Shown here piece after piece: positions 24,180-36,454 of a DNA stretch of 64,000 nt (position 1 is its first letter; every line of letters begins with the position of its first letter). A program made the position numbers and the translations under genes. Under the pieces are notes generated by a model. It was not told where the DNA came from, ran no database searches, and saw only the letters and a list, made by a program, of their open reading frames with translations. Source of the stretch: Agapanthus africanus (lineage: Eukaryota; Streptophyta; Magnoliopsida; Asparagales; Amaryllidaceae). The stretch spans positions 407,000,248 to 407,064,247 of the forward strand of contig CM057347.1 in the NCBI GenBank assembly GCA_030015575.1, given 5' to 3'.

Positions 24180-26935
24180 ATCTGTTGTGGTATCACATAC
24201 CCAACAATTAGCTGTGGTTGAAGTATCTCATACTCAACCATCCCATAAAAGTCTCTACTGGGAAAAATGCCTTTGTGAGTGGATCCGCGCTGTTGTCCTC
24301 TGTGTCTACTCTCCTAACCTCGATCTCCATGGAGATCAACCATCTCCATTATCAGGTGATACTGCCTAAGAATTATATCTGGATTTCTGATGGGACTGGG
24401 GTTCCTTGGCATAAGCCACAACTCCATTGTCACACAATGGTAGAAATGAAGTTCATCTCATGAACTTATATATATCCAGACTGCCTCTTTGGTAGCATCT
24501 TTGGTAACGATGTATCTTGCCTTTAATCGTCTAGTAAGTCACGGTATCTAACTTGGAACTCTTCCAATATACCGTCCCTCCACTGAGGGTAAAGACAATG
24601 CCTGCGACTGACATTCAGTCGTCCTTATCACCCTGGAACCTTTCCAGTGATTCTCCCCAGGATCGTTTGATACCATTTCACTACAACTAGTGAGAATCCT
24701 AACATCCAATTAGATCTATCTCATAGATCCAAAAACCCAGGATTTATGAGGTATCACTTTGATCCTATATGGAGAATCCTTGTGATAAGCGGAGATTGTC
24801 CGAACGTAGCATAGGAAACTCCTTCCCTATCAAGAGTATGTCATCCACGTACAATACGAGGATCACCACCATACTCTCTACTACCTTTTTGTATATACAA
24901 GGTTCATCTACCATTTTGATGAAGTCAAACTCTTTGACTACCACATCAAAACAGATGTTCCAACTCCGCGATGCCTATTTTATCATATAAAACATCTTGC
25001 ACACGTTTCCGCTTCTCCCACTGTCTACGAAGCCCTCTGGCTATATACTTATAGACGCTCTCTTCTAAAACATCATTTAGAAAAGCAGTCATGACACCCA
25101 ACCACCAGATATTGTAGTCGTGGTAAGTAGCAGTGGCAAGTAGGATCTGGATGGACTTAAGCATAGCTTTGAAAGTCTCAACTTTTCCATGTACACTAAG
25201 TAATCTTCTCAAGATATACTTGCTCATGATGGGGATTTAACCCTTCAGATAAAACAACCAAAGTCCATACTTTGTTGGTGTATAAGGATTCCATCTCAGA
25301 TCGCTAAGCATCCAGCCATTCTTACAGAGTCCCATTCCTGATGGCCAGCTCGAAACTAGTTGGGTCATCATCTCATGATGCAATCCTCGCTCCCACTGTC
25401 ATAGAGAAACCGAAGTATCTCTCAGGTGGGTGAGGAACCCTACTGGATCGGCGGAGAGGCTGAGGTTCGTTGGTTACTATTGAATCCTTTGGTTCTATCA
25501 AATCATCTGCTGTAGTTTGTATAGCTGGAACCTTTCCAGTTCTACATAACAGACCTTGCCTCGAGCTTGTCCGGATTTTGCTTTTAGACATAGGCCGGAC
25601 AACCCCAAATCTTAACAAACTTAAGACATGGGCTCTTTCCATTCCATATCACATATGAAGTGGTAGGCAACTGATTTGATTTGAACCCTTTTCAATAGTT
25701 ATGCAGCTTCTCAAGTGCATAACTCCCAAAAAGGGAATAGGCAACTCAGTAGTACTCATCATAGAGCACACCATATCACATAGGGTGTGATTGCTCCGCC
25801 CCGATACACCGACGTGCTGTGGTGTATACGGAGGAGTAATGCTGAGAGAGAATCTCATTCTCCTTTAGAATAATCCAGGAATTCCGTGCTCAAGTATTCT
25901 CCTCCTTGATCTCATCAAAGGACATAATACTTATACCCGTTTTTGGTTATCTACTTCTAACTTACATTCTGTGAATATCTCAAAAGGTTCGGACTTGTGT
26001 TTCAACAGGAACATATGTCTAAATCTTAAGAGATCATCAGAGAATGTAATGAAGTACAAAGAACCGATTTTGGCATGTGTAGACAGGGGTCCTTCATACA
26101 TCAGCATGTATCAATCCCAAGAGTTCAATAACTCTTTCTCTGTTTCCAATAAACAGAGCTATGGTCATCGTATCTTTGTGACATGACCGGCAAGTTTCAC
26201 AAGATGTAAATTCAAACTAATTTAAATATGCATCTATATGTAACTTCAGCCAGTCGGGTCGCATTGATATGACCTAGTCTACAATGCCTCAAGAAGGATT
26301 CATTCATTTCTGAACTCTTCCTCTCGTGTGTGTTCCGTATACTAAGAACTGTAGTTTGATTTAGAACGTCAATACTTTTAGATAACGTGCCTGAACCGAT
26401 CAACTCTTGATATAGGAAATGTTCAAAACATTATCCAACAATACAAAATTATATCCTTTCTTTACTAATAAAGAGACTGATATGATTTTATATATCAGGT
26501 TCAGTATCTAATAACATTTGTTCAGAATCAATGTATTATGGTAATACAGGGTGATAGTGACCAACAGACTTGGCTGCAACACTTGCACCGTTTCTATCTC
26601 ATGAAACTTATCACCCGTTCTCAGTTCTCTACCTATCTGTAGCCCATGTAACAGATTGCATGTGCGGGATCCTGATCCGGTATCTCATACCCAAGACGTA
26701 AAGGATACTGAGAAACAGTTCTGTGTAATGAACACACCTGAAGATGATGCATCAGCATGCACTTTCTTCGTTTGGGCGGCACGGGAAATCTCGTATTCCC
26801 CAATTTTCTGCTCTGTCTTATAACAATTATAAGTTGGAGCGGGACCAACGTTCCCCAGCTCAGTATAACAAGCGGGTTCGGTTAAATCATCCGTTTTATT
26901 ATCTTGATTAAGGCATGATATGGTCGCTACCAGGA
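24180..26935 (-). pseudogene. gag-pol: Element E copia gag-pol remnant, heavily decayed
   Basis: Fragments can be matched to element B in the same order: RT (24946-25227, KSIQILLATATYHDYNIW and MTAFLNDVLEESVY), the Pro/Arg linker and QPLRRSSRVPHPPERYFGF (25373-25642), integrase (25649-25858, LSITPPYTPQHVGVSGRSNH), the integrase zinc region (26212-26403, FLRHCRLGHINATRL) and the protease lead-in (26685-26954, SSSGVFITQNCFSVSFTSWV). The region is about 2.75 kb against about 3.95 kb in B. Most of gag and several hundred bases of pol are deleted, with many frameshifts and stops. It cannot make any complete protein. Confidence 0.85.
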
Positions 26936-26936
26936 G

Positions 26937-29584
26937 AGAGAGAGAAGAAAACACTCAGCGTATGCTCTTGCAAGATTAGATTGGTTATCTAATATATCTA
27001 ATCAGGATGTCTCCCACTGTTTTAATCAAATCTTCATTCAAACCCTAAAAGGAAAGACTAGCCGGGATTAATTACACGCTACAAGTTCGCCAATCCTTCA
27101 GCCAGGCCAGTGTCGGTAGTTTGAGAGAGGTTCCCCGTGCTTTCGCACGGACCTAATTAAAGTAAACCTCATTTTCCCAGAGACGTAACCCCGTTAACAC
27201 CTTTCTAGACACCTACTTGGTCGGCTAATTGTAATGTGTAAAACTCTCCCAGGAGTAACTCTTACTCGCAGCGGGTATCGGGATCCAACTATCTCATAGA
27301 AGGTATGCAATCTTATTGCAAATTTCAACACTTGAAATTCCCAATAATATTTTGCCCCAAGCGATCTATGACCTTGACTGAGTCAACAAACCATAGACCG
27401 CAAGTAAAGTTCAACCCGTCATTTTCCGATTGAATTAAACCCACCCGCACGACCCTTGACTGAGTCAACAAGGCCGCACGACTACCCTAATCCAATCGTA
27501 TCATATGCTTTGCAGATAAGCACTAATCAGCTACCGCACACTACGCCTTGACAGAGTCAACAAACGCAGCACGAATACTAAATACTACTTATCTGAAATG
27601 ACGGAGGGCTACGACAGGTTTTTAAGAAAACCTTTTGCGTAATGAACTTTATATCGTTGTAGAATCGAGTGATTTTAAATGGAGTGTTTTTGAGGCTTTT
27701 CTAGTTTTGCTAAAGGGGTCACTCTCGGTGAAGGGATCGTCGGCCCTTTCCTCATCGAATAAGGTGCAGGATATATCATATATATCACTATGCAAAGCAA
27801 AAACTATAGAAGCAATCAAAAACAAACCAAGGGATGTAGCATTTGCCAGTTATTGCTAAAGGGGTCACTCCCGATGAAGGGATCTCGGCCCTTTCCTTAT
27901 CGAATAAGGTGCAGGATGTTCTATAAGGAACACCGCGATGCAAAGCAAGAACCGTAGCTACCTGTTTTTGAAAATTCGATTCCACAACATCATTAGGTTT
28001 CTTTTATTTCATTAATCTCATTAATGAAGTCCTATTTTAATTGTGCTTCACAAGCATCACATTTGAAACGAAATCTGTAATATAACATATATCTCATATA
28101 TATAATATAAACATTCGTCTCAGGCAGTAATATGATCTCATCACAGAACATTGCAGCAGAAGAACATATATGAAATATTGGATATACTAGGACGTCCATG
28201 TTTTAATACGAGCCTGTATAAAACACGGATTCCACGGTCGCGATGAATAGCCAAACCCACATTCCTAGACCCCTACGAGAGCGGCAAGTAACACCGCCAA
28301 TTCTAGGGTTAGGAGACCCGGTCTCGACTCCTCGAGATGGTCTCCCACTGGACCCTAGAACCCGGTTACTTGTGCTCCCCGTCTTGGGTCTACCTAATGC
28401 GGAAAAGTAAATAATATACAATGGTGACATCATCCTCAGCCCGGAAGTGCCCCAATAAAAGAATATTACATACAAATGAATTTTACATGAATGAAAAAGA
28501 AAAAACTCTCATCTCACATAAAACCCCCGGCTATTCAAACGAGACGATCCAATATAACATATCATAATAACACATAATATCTCATATCATCAACGTAAGC
28601 AAGTATGCGTATCCCGATTGTCGTTGATGTATAGCAACGAAGCCAGCGATACACCACATACTACGCTTACGGTCACAGAAAAAAAGTGTAAAACTACAAC
28701 AGTTGGAATCCGCAACCTCTTTAGACATCGCATGCCCAACCAAATGAATTCCTTAGACATCGCATGCCTAACAATTATAAACCCCGCATTTTAGTCTCAT
28801 TATCGAAAACTCTTTTCAATATCTAGTCGGGCAATTCAACAAGATTCCTGACAACCTGATCGAATGCTCGTCGTAAACTTTAGTAGACGGCCGCACCCCG
28901 AGATGCCGTCGACGGAGTGCACTAAGGCGGAACACCACTGCCGCGAGCACCCGAACGGATGCTTTTGGCGACGGGGTTCTCCTACAGTCACTTGGTCGGG
29001 GCTATGGGGCGTGGCTGTCTATTAAGTTTACCCGGCGAGTATCCGCGTACGCTACGTGATTGCGACGGACTTTTGATCACATCAAAATTCCGTGGCAACC
29101 GATCATCTGAGACTAAACTGCTATGTTTATAATATTCAAATTAGTTATCTCATAACTACCTGTGGATTCCAAATATTGTATCACATTCCAGATAAATAGA
29201 CAATGTTAAACTTTCCGATCGAATAATCAAACACCCAAGATTTCCCCAATATATCTCAACACTTGAAATCAGTTTAAAAACATCCATCACATGCTACAGT
29301 ACCAATGGTCCAGCCGTAGAAGAGCCAAGATAGAGATTTAGGTGAAGTCTAGACGAAGTTTAAATTCCGATCGAACCCGAAAACCCCGATGTTTACCCTT
29401 CTCTGTACATTTTTCAAAAATGTGGTTTTTTATGAATTAAAAATGCTCAGAAAAATAAGCAGGAAAAACTAAGAATTACTGTGAAGTACGGCCCTCTAAT
29501 TCGCAAATATGACCGCGGAACCGCGGCCAAACCAAGGGTTTGGCGGCGGTTCCGCGGCCCAAATTGTGACTTAGTCCCTGGAAT
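26937..29584 (-). other. Element E leader region
   Basis: This is untranslated leader related to those of A and B. On the minus strand it has a pyrimidine tract and an acceptor-like GTAG before CGACC at 26936, three copies of a TTGAC...GTCAA motif (near 27371-27390, 27453-27470 and 27544-27563), a 146-bp-spaced duplication (27707-27953) and a GC hairpin at 29512-29560. The primer site and LTR junction expected at its right end are missing: a deletion joins leader directly to LTR sequence at 29584/29585. No gene is seen. Confidence 0.7.
27707..27953. repeat. Tandem duplication in the element E leader, 146-bp spacing
   Basis: TTGCTAAAGGGGTCACTC starts at 27707 and again at 27853, followed in both by a GGCCCTTTCC...ATCGAATAAGGTGCAGGAT stretch and later GATGCAAAGCAA-like sequence. 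Between the matching flanks, copy 1 has a GATATAT-CAT-ATATATC palindrome and copy 2 has TGTTC-TATAAG-GAACA, so the stem differs while the flanks agree. Confidence 0.75.
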
Positions 29585-30322
29585 CACTTACCAGTAAATC
29601 TCAGCAACCCTGGCCAGGGATTTCTGGTTATAGCCAATCGAACACAGCACAACATCAACTCCCTATACCGGGAGAGACGAATCCCCTCCTATCGCTCATT
29701 GCCTCCATGTGATTCGGGACTGTACCCAAAAGCCACCTTTTTACACGCCCTCTTGGACGTGGTATGATGGAAATCAAAGCATAGTGGGAATCACACAAGA
29801 CTCTATGACGATCTCGGGTCAACAGACTACTCTGTACCAGTGTCACCGGAGAACTGCCATCTGACGTGATGTATAATACCATCTGGGAGTTCTCGGCGAG
29901 TCCGTCCAGTGTACCCAGTCTCCACTGAGCGCCCGTACACCATCCTTGATGTCAAACACCGATGGATATGGGATCATCCATCGCCCATCATATGGATCAA
30001 GATGCGTATACACTAGTCTACTCTGGTGCATCGATGCCCTGTCTCGATACACCCTCGACTAGGAACAGTTATAGGATGTACTCGTCGACTACCATGGCCC
30101 CACTAGTATGATCTCATCATAGTCCCAGTAGTCGAGTACATATCCTAAGGGCTTTATCAACATGTAACATAAAGACAATCAGAGTACATGTTAAGATAAA
30201 GGGTAACCAGATAGCGTACTATCATGTCGAGCAAGATAGTCCTCCCTATATATGTCCAAGCATCCACTACAATATACATCGTATGTACAGTAATGGCCTC
30301 TAGGGCATACATATAACTAACA
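29585..30322 (-). repeat. Element E 5' LTR, truncated
   Basis: This holds only the last 738 bp (plus-strand sense) of the LTR. The first roughly 1.4 kb and the primer site are deleted. It ends ATAACTAACA and is followed by the target-site copy TATAT and the resumed leader of A. The deletion must postdate insertion, because an element without primer site could not have been reverse transcribed. Confidence 0.85.
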
Positions 30323-31804
30323 TATATCCTTGACGTTAGGCCAAAATGATAATACGACTGTCCCAAACTAACACATCTATCTATGCAACATATGAATACC
30401 CAGCAGCTACCAAACACTATGCCTTGGCGTTAGGTCAAAATACATAGCTTGAATACTACTGAATACCCAAATGAAATGACGGAGGGCTACGAATGGTTTT
30501 GGCAAAACCGTGAACGTAGTGAACTTGATGTAATCGAAGGAACTTGATACTTTCTAAAAGGAGTGGTTAAAGCTCCGCAATTAAAAAATTCTGCTCTTTT
30601 AAAATAACCGAGTGGTTTCTTTTAAATTTGTTCCAACGATTAAACTTTGGTTTATTTTCTTTGCATTATAATAATGCGTCCCATCATTGCAGAAAACAAC
30701 GAAAATACCACGTCCTCTTATGCCATCCGCATTCGCCACGGGGTCCCGTCATCACCCGTTAGGTTACTTAACTAACGACAGAGCGGGGGCTGGGCTAGCG
30801 CGGGTGTAAAACATAAGTGACGTCTAATAGCTATCATATATAGATATTGTACATTTGTCAGACGCAATAATAAGCATTCCAGATCACAGATGAACTTTAT
30901 TGGATTTATTAGCAATCCGCATTTGCTTTGAGCCTGCAATAAAAGACGGATTACACAGTTGTGATGAATAGCCATTACCCCACCCTAGACCCCTACGGGT
31001 ACGGAAAACTACCCACCAAGTACCCAAAATGAAGCGGTCTCCCTCAACAACGTGAGTAGGCCACTAAACACTTCAACGTACTCGGTAGTTTGTGTACCCC
31101 GCCTTGGGTCTATCCTAGGAGCAAAAAACAGTAAAAAGAAATAATACAAAGGTGGCTACAACCGCAACCTGGATGTGCCCCGCAAAAGAATATTACATCA
31201 AATTACATTTACATTGAATGAATGAATATAAAACCCATCTCAAAACCCCGGCTAATCATCACAACAGTCCAATACAGTTCATATACACAAACAGTAAACA
31301 TTACAGAAATGTGCAACCCCCTGCCAACCGACATACTAGCAGTTAGGGGAGGTTTACGAACACATTAAACATTATAGATAAAAACCCAATTAGCAAATAT
31401 CTTAGAATATCGATCGATTACCATATTCCGTGTCTACCCCAAAAGCAAACCTGTACTGAAGTAACCTGGGTAGAAACAGAACATACAGGAAGACAAAAAC
31501 CCCAAAATTATGAATTACTGTGAAACTCCGAGTCAACTCGGCGTTGACTCGGCGGCGGATCCGCGGCAGAAGCACTCTATTGCCGCGGATCCGCGGCCGT
31601 TTTGCCAAGTCACTGGCTCGTATATTCCCAGTATTCATTAATTTCCCTGCTGTGAATTTTAAGGTATGTCAAAAAGTTTTTCAGACACTTTTAAAATTAA
31701 CAGAAACTTAGGGTTTCGATTTTTTGTTTTCGTGTTTTTCTGTCGATCGAACTTCTAATCAATTGCTAACAAGCTAGTAATGGTTTAGTTGGCTCTGATA
31801 CCAC
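30323..31804 (-). other. Element A leader, primer-proximal part
   Basis: This is leader sequence that aligns with 49405-50827 of element B, including a stretch with GCCACGGGGTCCCGTCATCACCCG near 30735-30760. It contains two further copies of the motif seen at 15102 (30328-30347 and 30421-30442), a hairpin CCGAGTCAAC/GTTGACTCGG at 31528-31552, and two GC palindromes at 31551-31598. No protein-coding gene is seen. Confidence 0.75.
31792..31803 (-). other. Element A primer binding site (initiator Met tRNA)
   Basis: The minus strand reads TGGTATCAGAGC one base inside the LTR boundary at 31805, the standard plant initiator-Met primer site. Confidence 0.9.
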
Positions 31805-33760
31805 TGTAAGTCCATGTCACGCACCCCACGAACTTGCGGGGAGGCGGAATATATGAAAAACGATTATCAAAACTTCGTAACACGGACTTGAGCGCATGAA
31901 TCGTTATCTAAACCATTACTAACTATATACTAAAGGTTTAACTACTCGGATACGAAGTTATACCTCACGTTACTTGTCCTTCGGGTCTTCATCGCGGTCC
32001 TCCACTCCTCGTAGGCTCCTTGGAACATCGGCACCTCAACGGCCTCCTCGAATTAAAGACGATCTACCCGAAAGCTCCTACTCCAAGCTTAATCTCAAAC
32101 TTGAGATAACTAGCTTGCTTAAAGTGCTAATCTAAGCTACCTAGGGGATATAGAGTGAGGTTATGGATGTATTAGTCTAGCTAACCCTTGATCTCAACAC
32201 ATGAGAGGTTAGGGTTAGGGTTTGAGGAGAGAGTGAGCTTGAGGAGAGAGAAGGTGAAGATGATAATGAAATGAGATAATGATATATCATAATATATATG
32301 AAGCATTATTTATTTATCCAAAAAAGAAATAATAGAATTAACAACCATGCTTCATAAATATCTATGAGTGATTCATCTCCATGAGTCATTAAGCATTTAT
32401 GATGCATTAATGACATGGATGAATCACACAAATGAGTCACTAATCTCATTTAATGCAATGACACCTTACCCCTCCAAGTCACCATTCTTCTAGAAGCTTC
32501 TCGAAAAATTACGAGAACGCCCCTCCAATCCGTGAAAACACGGAAAAACTTTAGACTGTATAAATCAAATAACCTGATACTAGAAACTGGCTTAAACCAA
32601 AGCCGGCAAGTAAAAACTGTCCGAAAAGTTGTACGTGCGTAAACACACGTATGCGTCCGAACCCTTGTCGTAAAACTATACGACCTCTATATCGTTTCGC
32701 CTGGAGTAGGGAAGCTCTCTGTGTGGGACTCTAAAGACTCGACACTACACTGGCAGTGGGTTTAACCACAGACCGCAAGCGGCACTAGCTGTACGTAACG
32801 GTCCCCAGGTAGATGTTGATAAGAAGGCCGATGAAGAAAACCATCCGAACCCCTACTGAGCCTGATGTGACAATCTCCATACAGTCCGGTCTGTTCGTCT
32901 AAGAATATCGCATATCAAGCCTAGGGGGCGGCAAGCGTCAGTCCCCTAATAGCTGTATAAGTCGTGTCGGAGCGAAGCCCATTACACCCTGAGAAGCTAC
33001 TGGAACCTACCAGTATATCTTGCTTGCCCTGGCCAGGGACTTTGCGTAATGGCTCTCTGACACAGCGTGATATCAACTCCCAATACCGGGAGAGACGAAT
33101 CCTATCTAACTGCCACTGCTTCCAAGTGCTCGGGACTGCACCCAATTGCTACCTGTTTGCACGACTCCTTTGAGCCGTGGTAGGGTAGCAATCTAAGAAC
33201 AGTGGGACACACTCGAGGCGAAGTAGCAGTGTCAAGTCTGCGGACTATGCTGTACTCATGTCACCTGGGAACTGTTAACTGACGACGCGTATAATACCAA
33301 CCAATCAGTTCCCTGCGAGTCCTATCCGGTGTACCCGTAACCTAACGAGCACCTGTATATTATCTCCAGTACGATGTACTGATGGCTGTGGGACAGACCA
33401 TCTCCCCAACTGGGATGAAAAGCGTATACACTTAGTCTACTCCGGAATATCGATGCCCTATCTCAATAATCCAACGACCAGGGACCTGTATAGGATGTTT
33501 CTTACAGACTACCCAGCCCCCACTAGTGTGACTGCCATCACGACGCTGGTAATCAAGCAAAGATCCTATGAGCTCTACTAATATGTATAAGTGATACGTT
33601 ACAAGAAACATATGCACATATTAAAGTAGACACAAACCAAGTAGCATACTACCATTTTTAGTAAGACTGTTATATACAACTGTGAATATCCTAAGCTTCC
33701 ATTAAGTAATATACAACCTAGTATGATACAATAATGGCCCCTAGGGCATATACACTAACA
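31805..33760 (-). repeat. Element A 5' LTR
   Basis: This 1956-bp copy has the same length as 8883-10838. It begins TGTAAGTCCATG and ends TACACTAACA, then TAAAATAGC of element D. This LTR would drive leftward transcription of A. Confidence 0.92.
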
Positions 33761-35203
33761 TAAAATAGCAAAGCGGATGCATTGGCCAAGCTCGCTAAAG
33801 AATTGGCTGATGAAAATCTCGATGACGTGAGGATCGTTGTGCAAAGCCGTCGTGTTCTTGCACCGGCAGAAATATCTCCGGAGTCGTCAGAAGAAAAGGG
33901 AGCGACCGAGCAAATGGCTCTGCAAAGTAAAAGACCAGGAAAAGGCTATGGATTGGAGAGAAGTCTTTATAGACTACTTCAAATCCCGTTTAACACATGA
34001 AGATGCATCCTCAAGGCATCAGCTCATGAAACGAGCTCTATCCTTCGCCTTTTTTAATGATACTCTGTATAAAAGATCACTTGATTCTCTATGGCTAAGA
34101 TGCCTGGGACCCGAAGAGGCAAAAAGAGTCTTCTAAGAAACTCACGACGGACTCTGCGATTCTCACCAAGCCGGCCCGAAGATGAAGCTGAAGATCAAAA
34201 GGATGGGTTACTATTGGCCCACGATGATCCAAGACTGCCTCGAATACGCAAAGCAATGCCACTCATGCCAGATTCATGGGGACTTTATCCATCAGCATCC
34301 AAATCCACTACATCCAACGGTGGCTAGCTGGCCGTTCAAAATATGGGGAACTGACATAATCGGTCCCATCGAACCAGTATCGTCCAGAGGACATCGATTC
34401 ATTTTGGCGACAACGGATTACTTCTCAAATGGGCAGAAGCAGTACCGCTGAAGGAAGTGAAGACGGAGAATATCCTCCATTTCTTCAAGACGCACGTCAT
34501 TTATCGGTTTGGCACTCCGCGACGGATTATCTCCGATAACCGGTCGGCCTACAGAAGTCATAAGATTTGCCGCTTCACACAACAGCATAATATAGACTGG
34601 AGATACTCTTCAGTCTATAATCCTCGAGCTAACGGTCTAGATGAGGCTTTCAACAAGACCTTGACGAAGATTGTGAAAAATACGGTGTCTCAAAATAAAA
34701 AGGACTGGCATGAGAGACTGCATGAAGCTCTCTGGGCGTATCGAACTACGTTCAAAACAGCCACGAACACAACGCCGTACGCGTTGGTATTCGGCACAGG
34801 AGCGGTACTCCCTCTCGAGATAGAGTTGCCCTCTCTACGAGTTGCCGTTCACTACGAGCTAACAGACGAAGAAAATGCTCACCTTCGGGTTGAGGAGCTT
34901 GATGCCCTTGACGAAACCCGGCTCATGGCGCAACAAAATCTGGAGGCTTATAAAGAAAAGATGATGCGCTCATATGATAAACTGACTAGGCCGAGAACAT
35001 TCCGCCAAGGCGAGCTCGTGCTAGTAGTCAAAAGAACTATGATCGCTAATCGTGCCAAACGGGGAAAATTCGAGCCGAATTACGAAGGCCCGCATATCAT
35101 AGACAAAGTTTACCAGGGTGGAGCATATCTACTCATGGACATGCATGGTGAAAGACCTTTCAGGCCAATAAACGGTCGCTTCCTGAAAAAATACTATGCC
35201 TGA
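33761..35203 (+). pseudogene. pol: Element D integrase, broken
   Basis: The integrase would insert the DNA copy into the genome. The RNase H-integrase linker (LAKLAKELADENLDDVRIV) is followed by a frameshift near 33945, then the zinc region (QCHSCQIHGDFIHQHPNP) after a TAA at 34134-34136. The core has catalytic Asp in WGTDIIGP, a frameshift near 34430, the second Asp in IISDNRSAY, Glu in LDEAFNKTL, and the C-terminal domain ending GRFLKKYYA with the natural stop at 35201-35203. All three catalytic acidic residues survive. The protein is broken by one stop and at least two frameshifts. Confidence 0.88.
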
Positions 35204-35302
35204 CGAGTCACGGTCTAGGTCAATGATAGATGACGACACTTATGTCCGCTCGCTATCTTCCTAAGCCTAAACTCTGTAAATAGTAGCCGGCTTCCTTTTC
35301 TC

Positions 35303-35452
35303 GGACCGAAACGTCCTTAAACTAACGACGGACCGAAACGTCCAAAAACTAACAACGGACCGAAACGTCCTTAAACAAACAATGGACCACTAGGTCCTAA
35401 AACTGGCTATTGACCGAAATGTCGATAAACTACTACGGACTGCAGCATCCTA
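35303..35452. repeat. 27-bp tandem repeat of small hairpins in the element D 3' region
   Basis: Six units start at about 35303, 35330, 35357, 35384, 35411 and 35437. The first three contain GGAC-CGAAAC-GTCC; the fourth is GGACC-ACTA-GGTCC; the fifth is GACCGAAATGTC. Each can form a short stem. Directly after lies an A-rich run (35460-35490). Confidence 0.8.
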
Positions 35453-35963
35453 AGGCTGACAAAAAAAATAAAAAAAAGAGAAAGAAAAAGAAACCGGTAT
35501 GTCCATAAGCAAAATGGGCACGGATGAAAACCTGTAAGGGCTTCGTGAGTAAAAACAGCAGGGCTACCGGAGAGTGTTGTGAAAACCCGAAAGGGCACAA
35601 TCTCGTTAAAAGTCACTTGCAAGGTCCTCTCTGTTGGGGTCAAAATTTGCACCCCGGTTGACCAAGTCAAAATCAAAGTCAACTCTAAGCCAGGTGGGCC
35701 TAAGCCCAGGTCAAGTGGGCCAATGCCCGGGTCGAGCCCGAACATGAAGCGGCCGGCCTCCCCCCATGCCAAAATAAAATTTTTGTAATAAATAATTTTG
35801 TTGTATTTATTTTATTTCACGAATAAATGTAAGAAAAATGGGCATAAAGCCAAATTTTTGTAAAGCCCATGGCTTATGTGCAAAAAGAAATGGCACATGA
35901 GCCACGGGATAGGAAAAATGCCATTTTGAAAAGCCCAAGGGGCTATATGTAAAGTGTATAGCC

Positions 35964-35969
35964 TATAAA
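35964..35969 (+). promoter_or_regulatory. Candidate TATA box of the element C 5' LTR
   Basis: TATAAA in the context AGCCTATAAAGG is conserved in the other LTR at 57669-57674, with a CT-rich stretch 30-40 bases downstream. It would put the transcript start near 36000, leaving the palindrome array in the transcribed part. Confidence 0.5.
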
Positions 35970-36332
35970 GGAAAAGATAATGAAATATCTCAACAACTTT
36001 TTCTCTCTCCAAAAGAATCCAGATCTGAGATCTTTCTCCTCTCTCAAGGTTCTAAAGAAACCTTCTTCTTTCTTTTGAATTAAATCAAGAGTTCTACTCT
36101 TCCTTTTATAAAACTAAATAGTTTTTCACCACAAAACCCACAAAGGGGAGCTTAGATCTCCCATCAGATCTCAAGAAGAAGAGATTTTAATCTCACATCT
36201 CTTGATCTTCAAGATCCTGCCAACAGAGGAGGAAGAAGGAGACCCATCTCTAAAACCCCCACTTTGGGGAAGAACTAGGGCATAAGGGGAGAAGCCCTTC
36301 ATCAGCTTCAAAACATCCTAGGAGTTTAACTC

Positions 36333-36388
<56 letters not shown>

Positions 36389-36454
36389 CACACACACACA
36401 AAATAATAAGTGCTCCTTTATGGGAGTACAACTCCCATTGCAGGGACCAAGTCC

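Larger units (their letters stand above)
15187..30322 (-). mobile_element. Element E: defective Ty1/copia relative nested in A
   Basis: E starts TGTAGGGTTGC and ends ATAACTAACA, with flanks CATAT (15182-15186) and TATAT (30323-30327), a one-mismatch 5-bp target duplication. Its 3' LTR (15187-24157) is itself split by element F. A polypurine tract at 24158-24171 and decayed copia pol follow; the 5' LTR is truncated (29585-30322) and the primer site is gone. The two LTR copies differ by roughly a dozen bases over 738, so insertion is fairly recent although the coding part is badly eroded, with most of gag missing. Confidence 0.85.
8883..33760 (-). mobile_element. Element A: Ty1/copia retrotransposon, with nested insertions
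   Basis: A is bounded by two 1956-bp LTRs (8883-10838 and 31805-33760) that begin TGTAAGTCC and end CACTAACA on the plus strand. A polypurine tract is at 10839-10852 and an initiator-Met primer site at 31792-31803, so it reads right to left. Domain order is Gag-PR-INT-RT-RH, the copia order; the PPT and RT style suggest the Tork lineage. The flanks are GCAGAAAA on the left and TAAAATAGC on the right, consistent with an AAAAT target-site duplication blurred by one base. It sits inside the second RNase H of element D. Element E (15187-30322) is inserted in its leader; A alone would be about 9.7 kb. Confidence 0.92.
33761..35631 (+). mobile_element. Element D, second surviving segment
   Basis: D resumes with the codons that follow those interrupted at 8882: the end of the second RNase H and the whole integrase, then the start of the 3' noncoding region with a 27-bp repeat (35303-35452). 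It is interrupted again at 35632 by element C and continues at 58773 after the CTCTC target copy. Confidence 0.85.

Noticed and set aside
36338-36385. TA dinucleotide run as a possible regulatory element
   Set aside because: A simple microsatellite; the other LTR has a short CA run at the same place.
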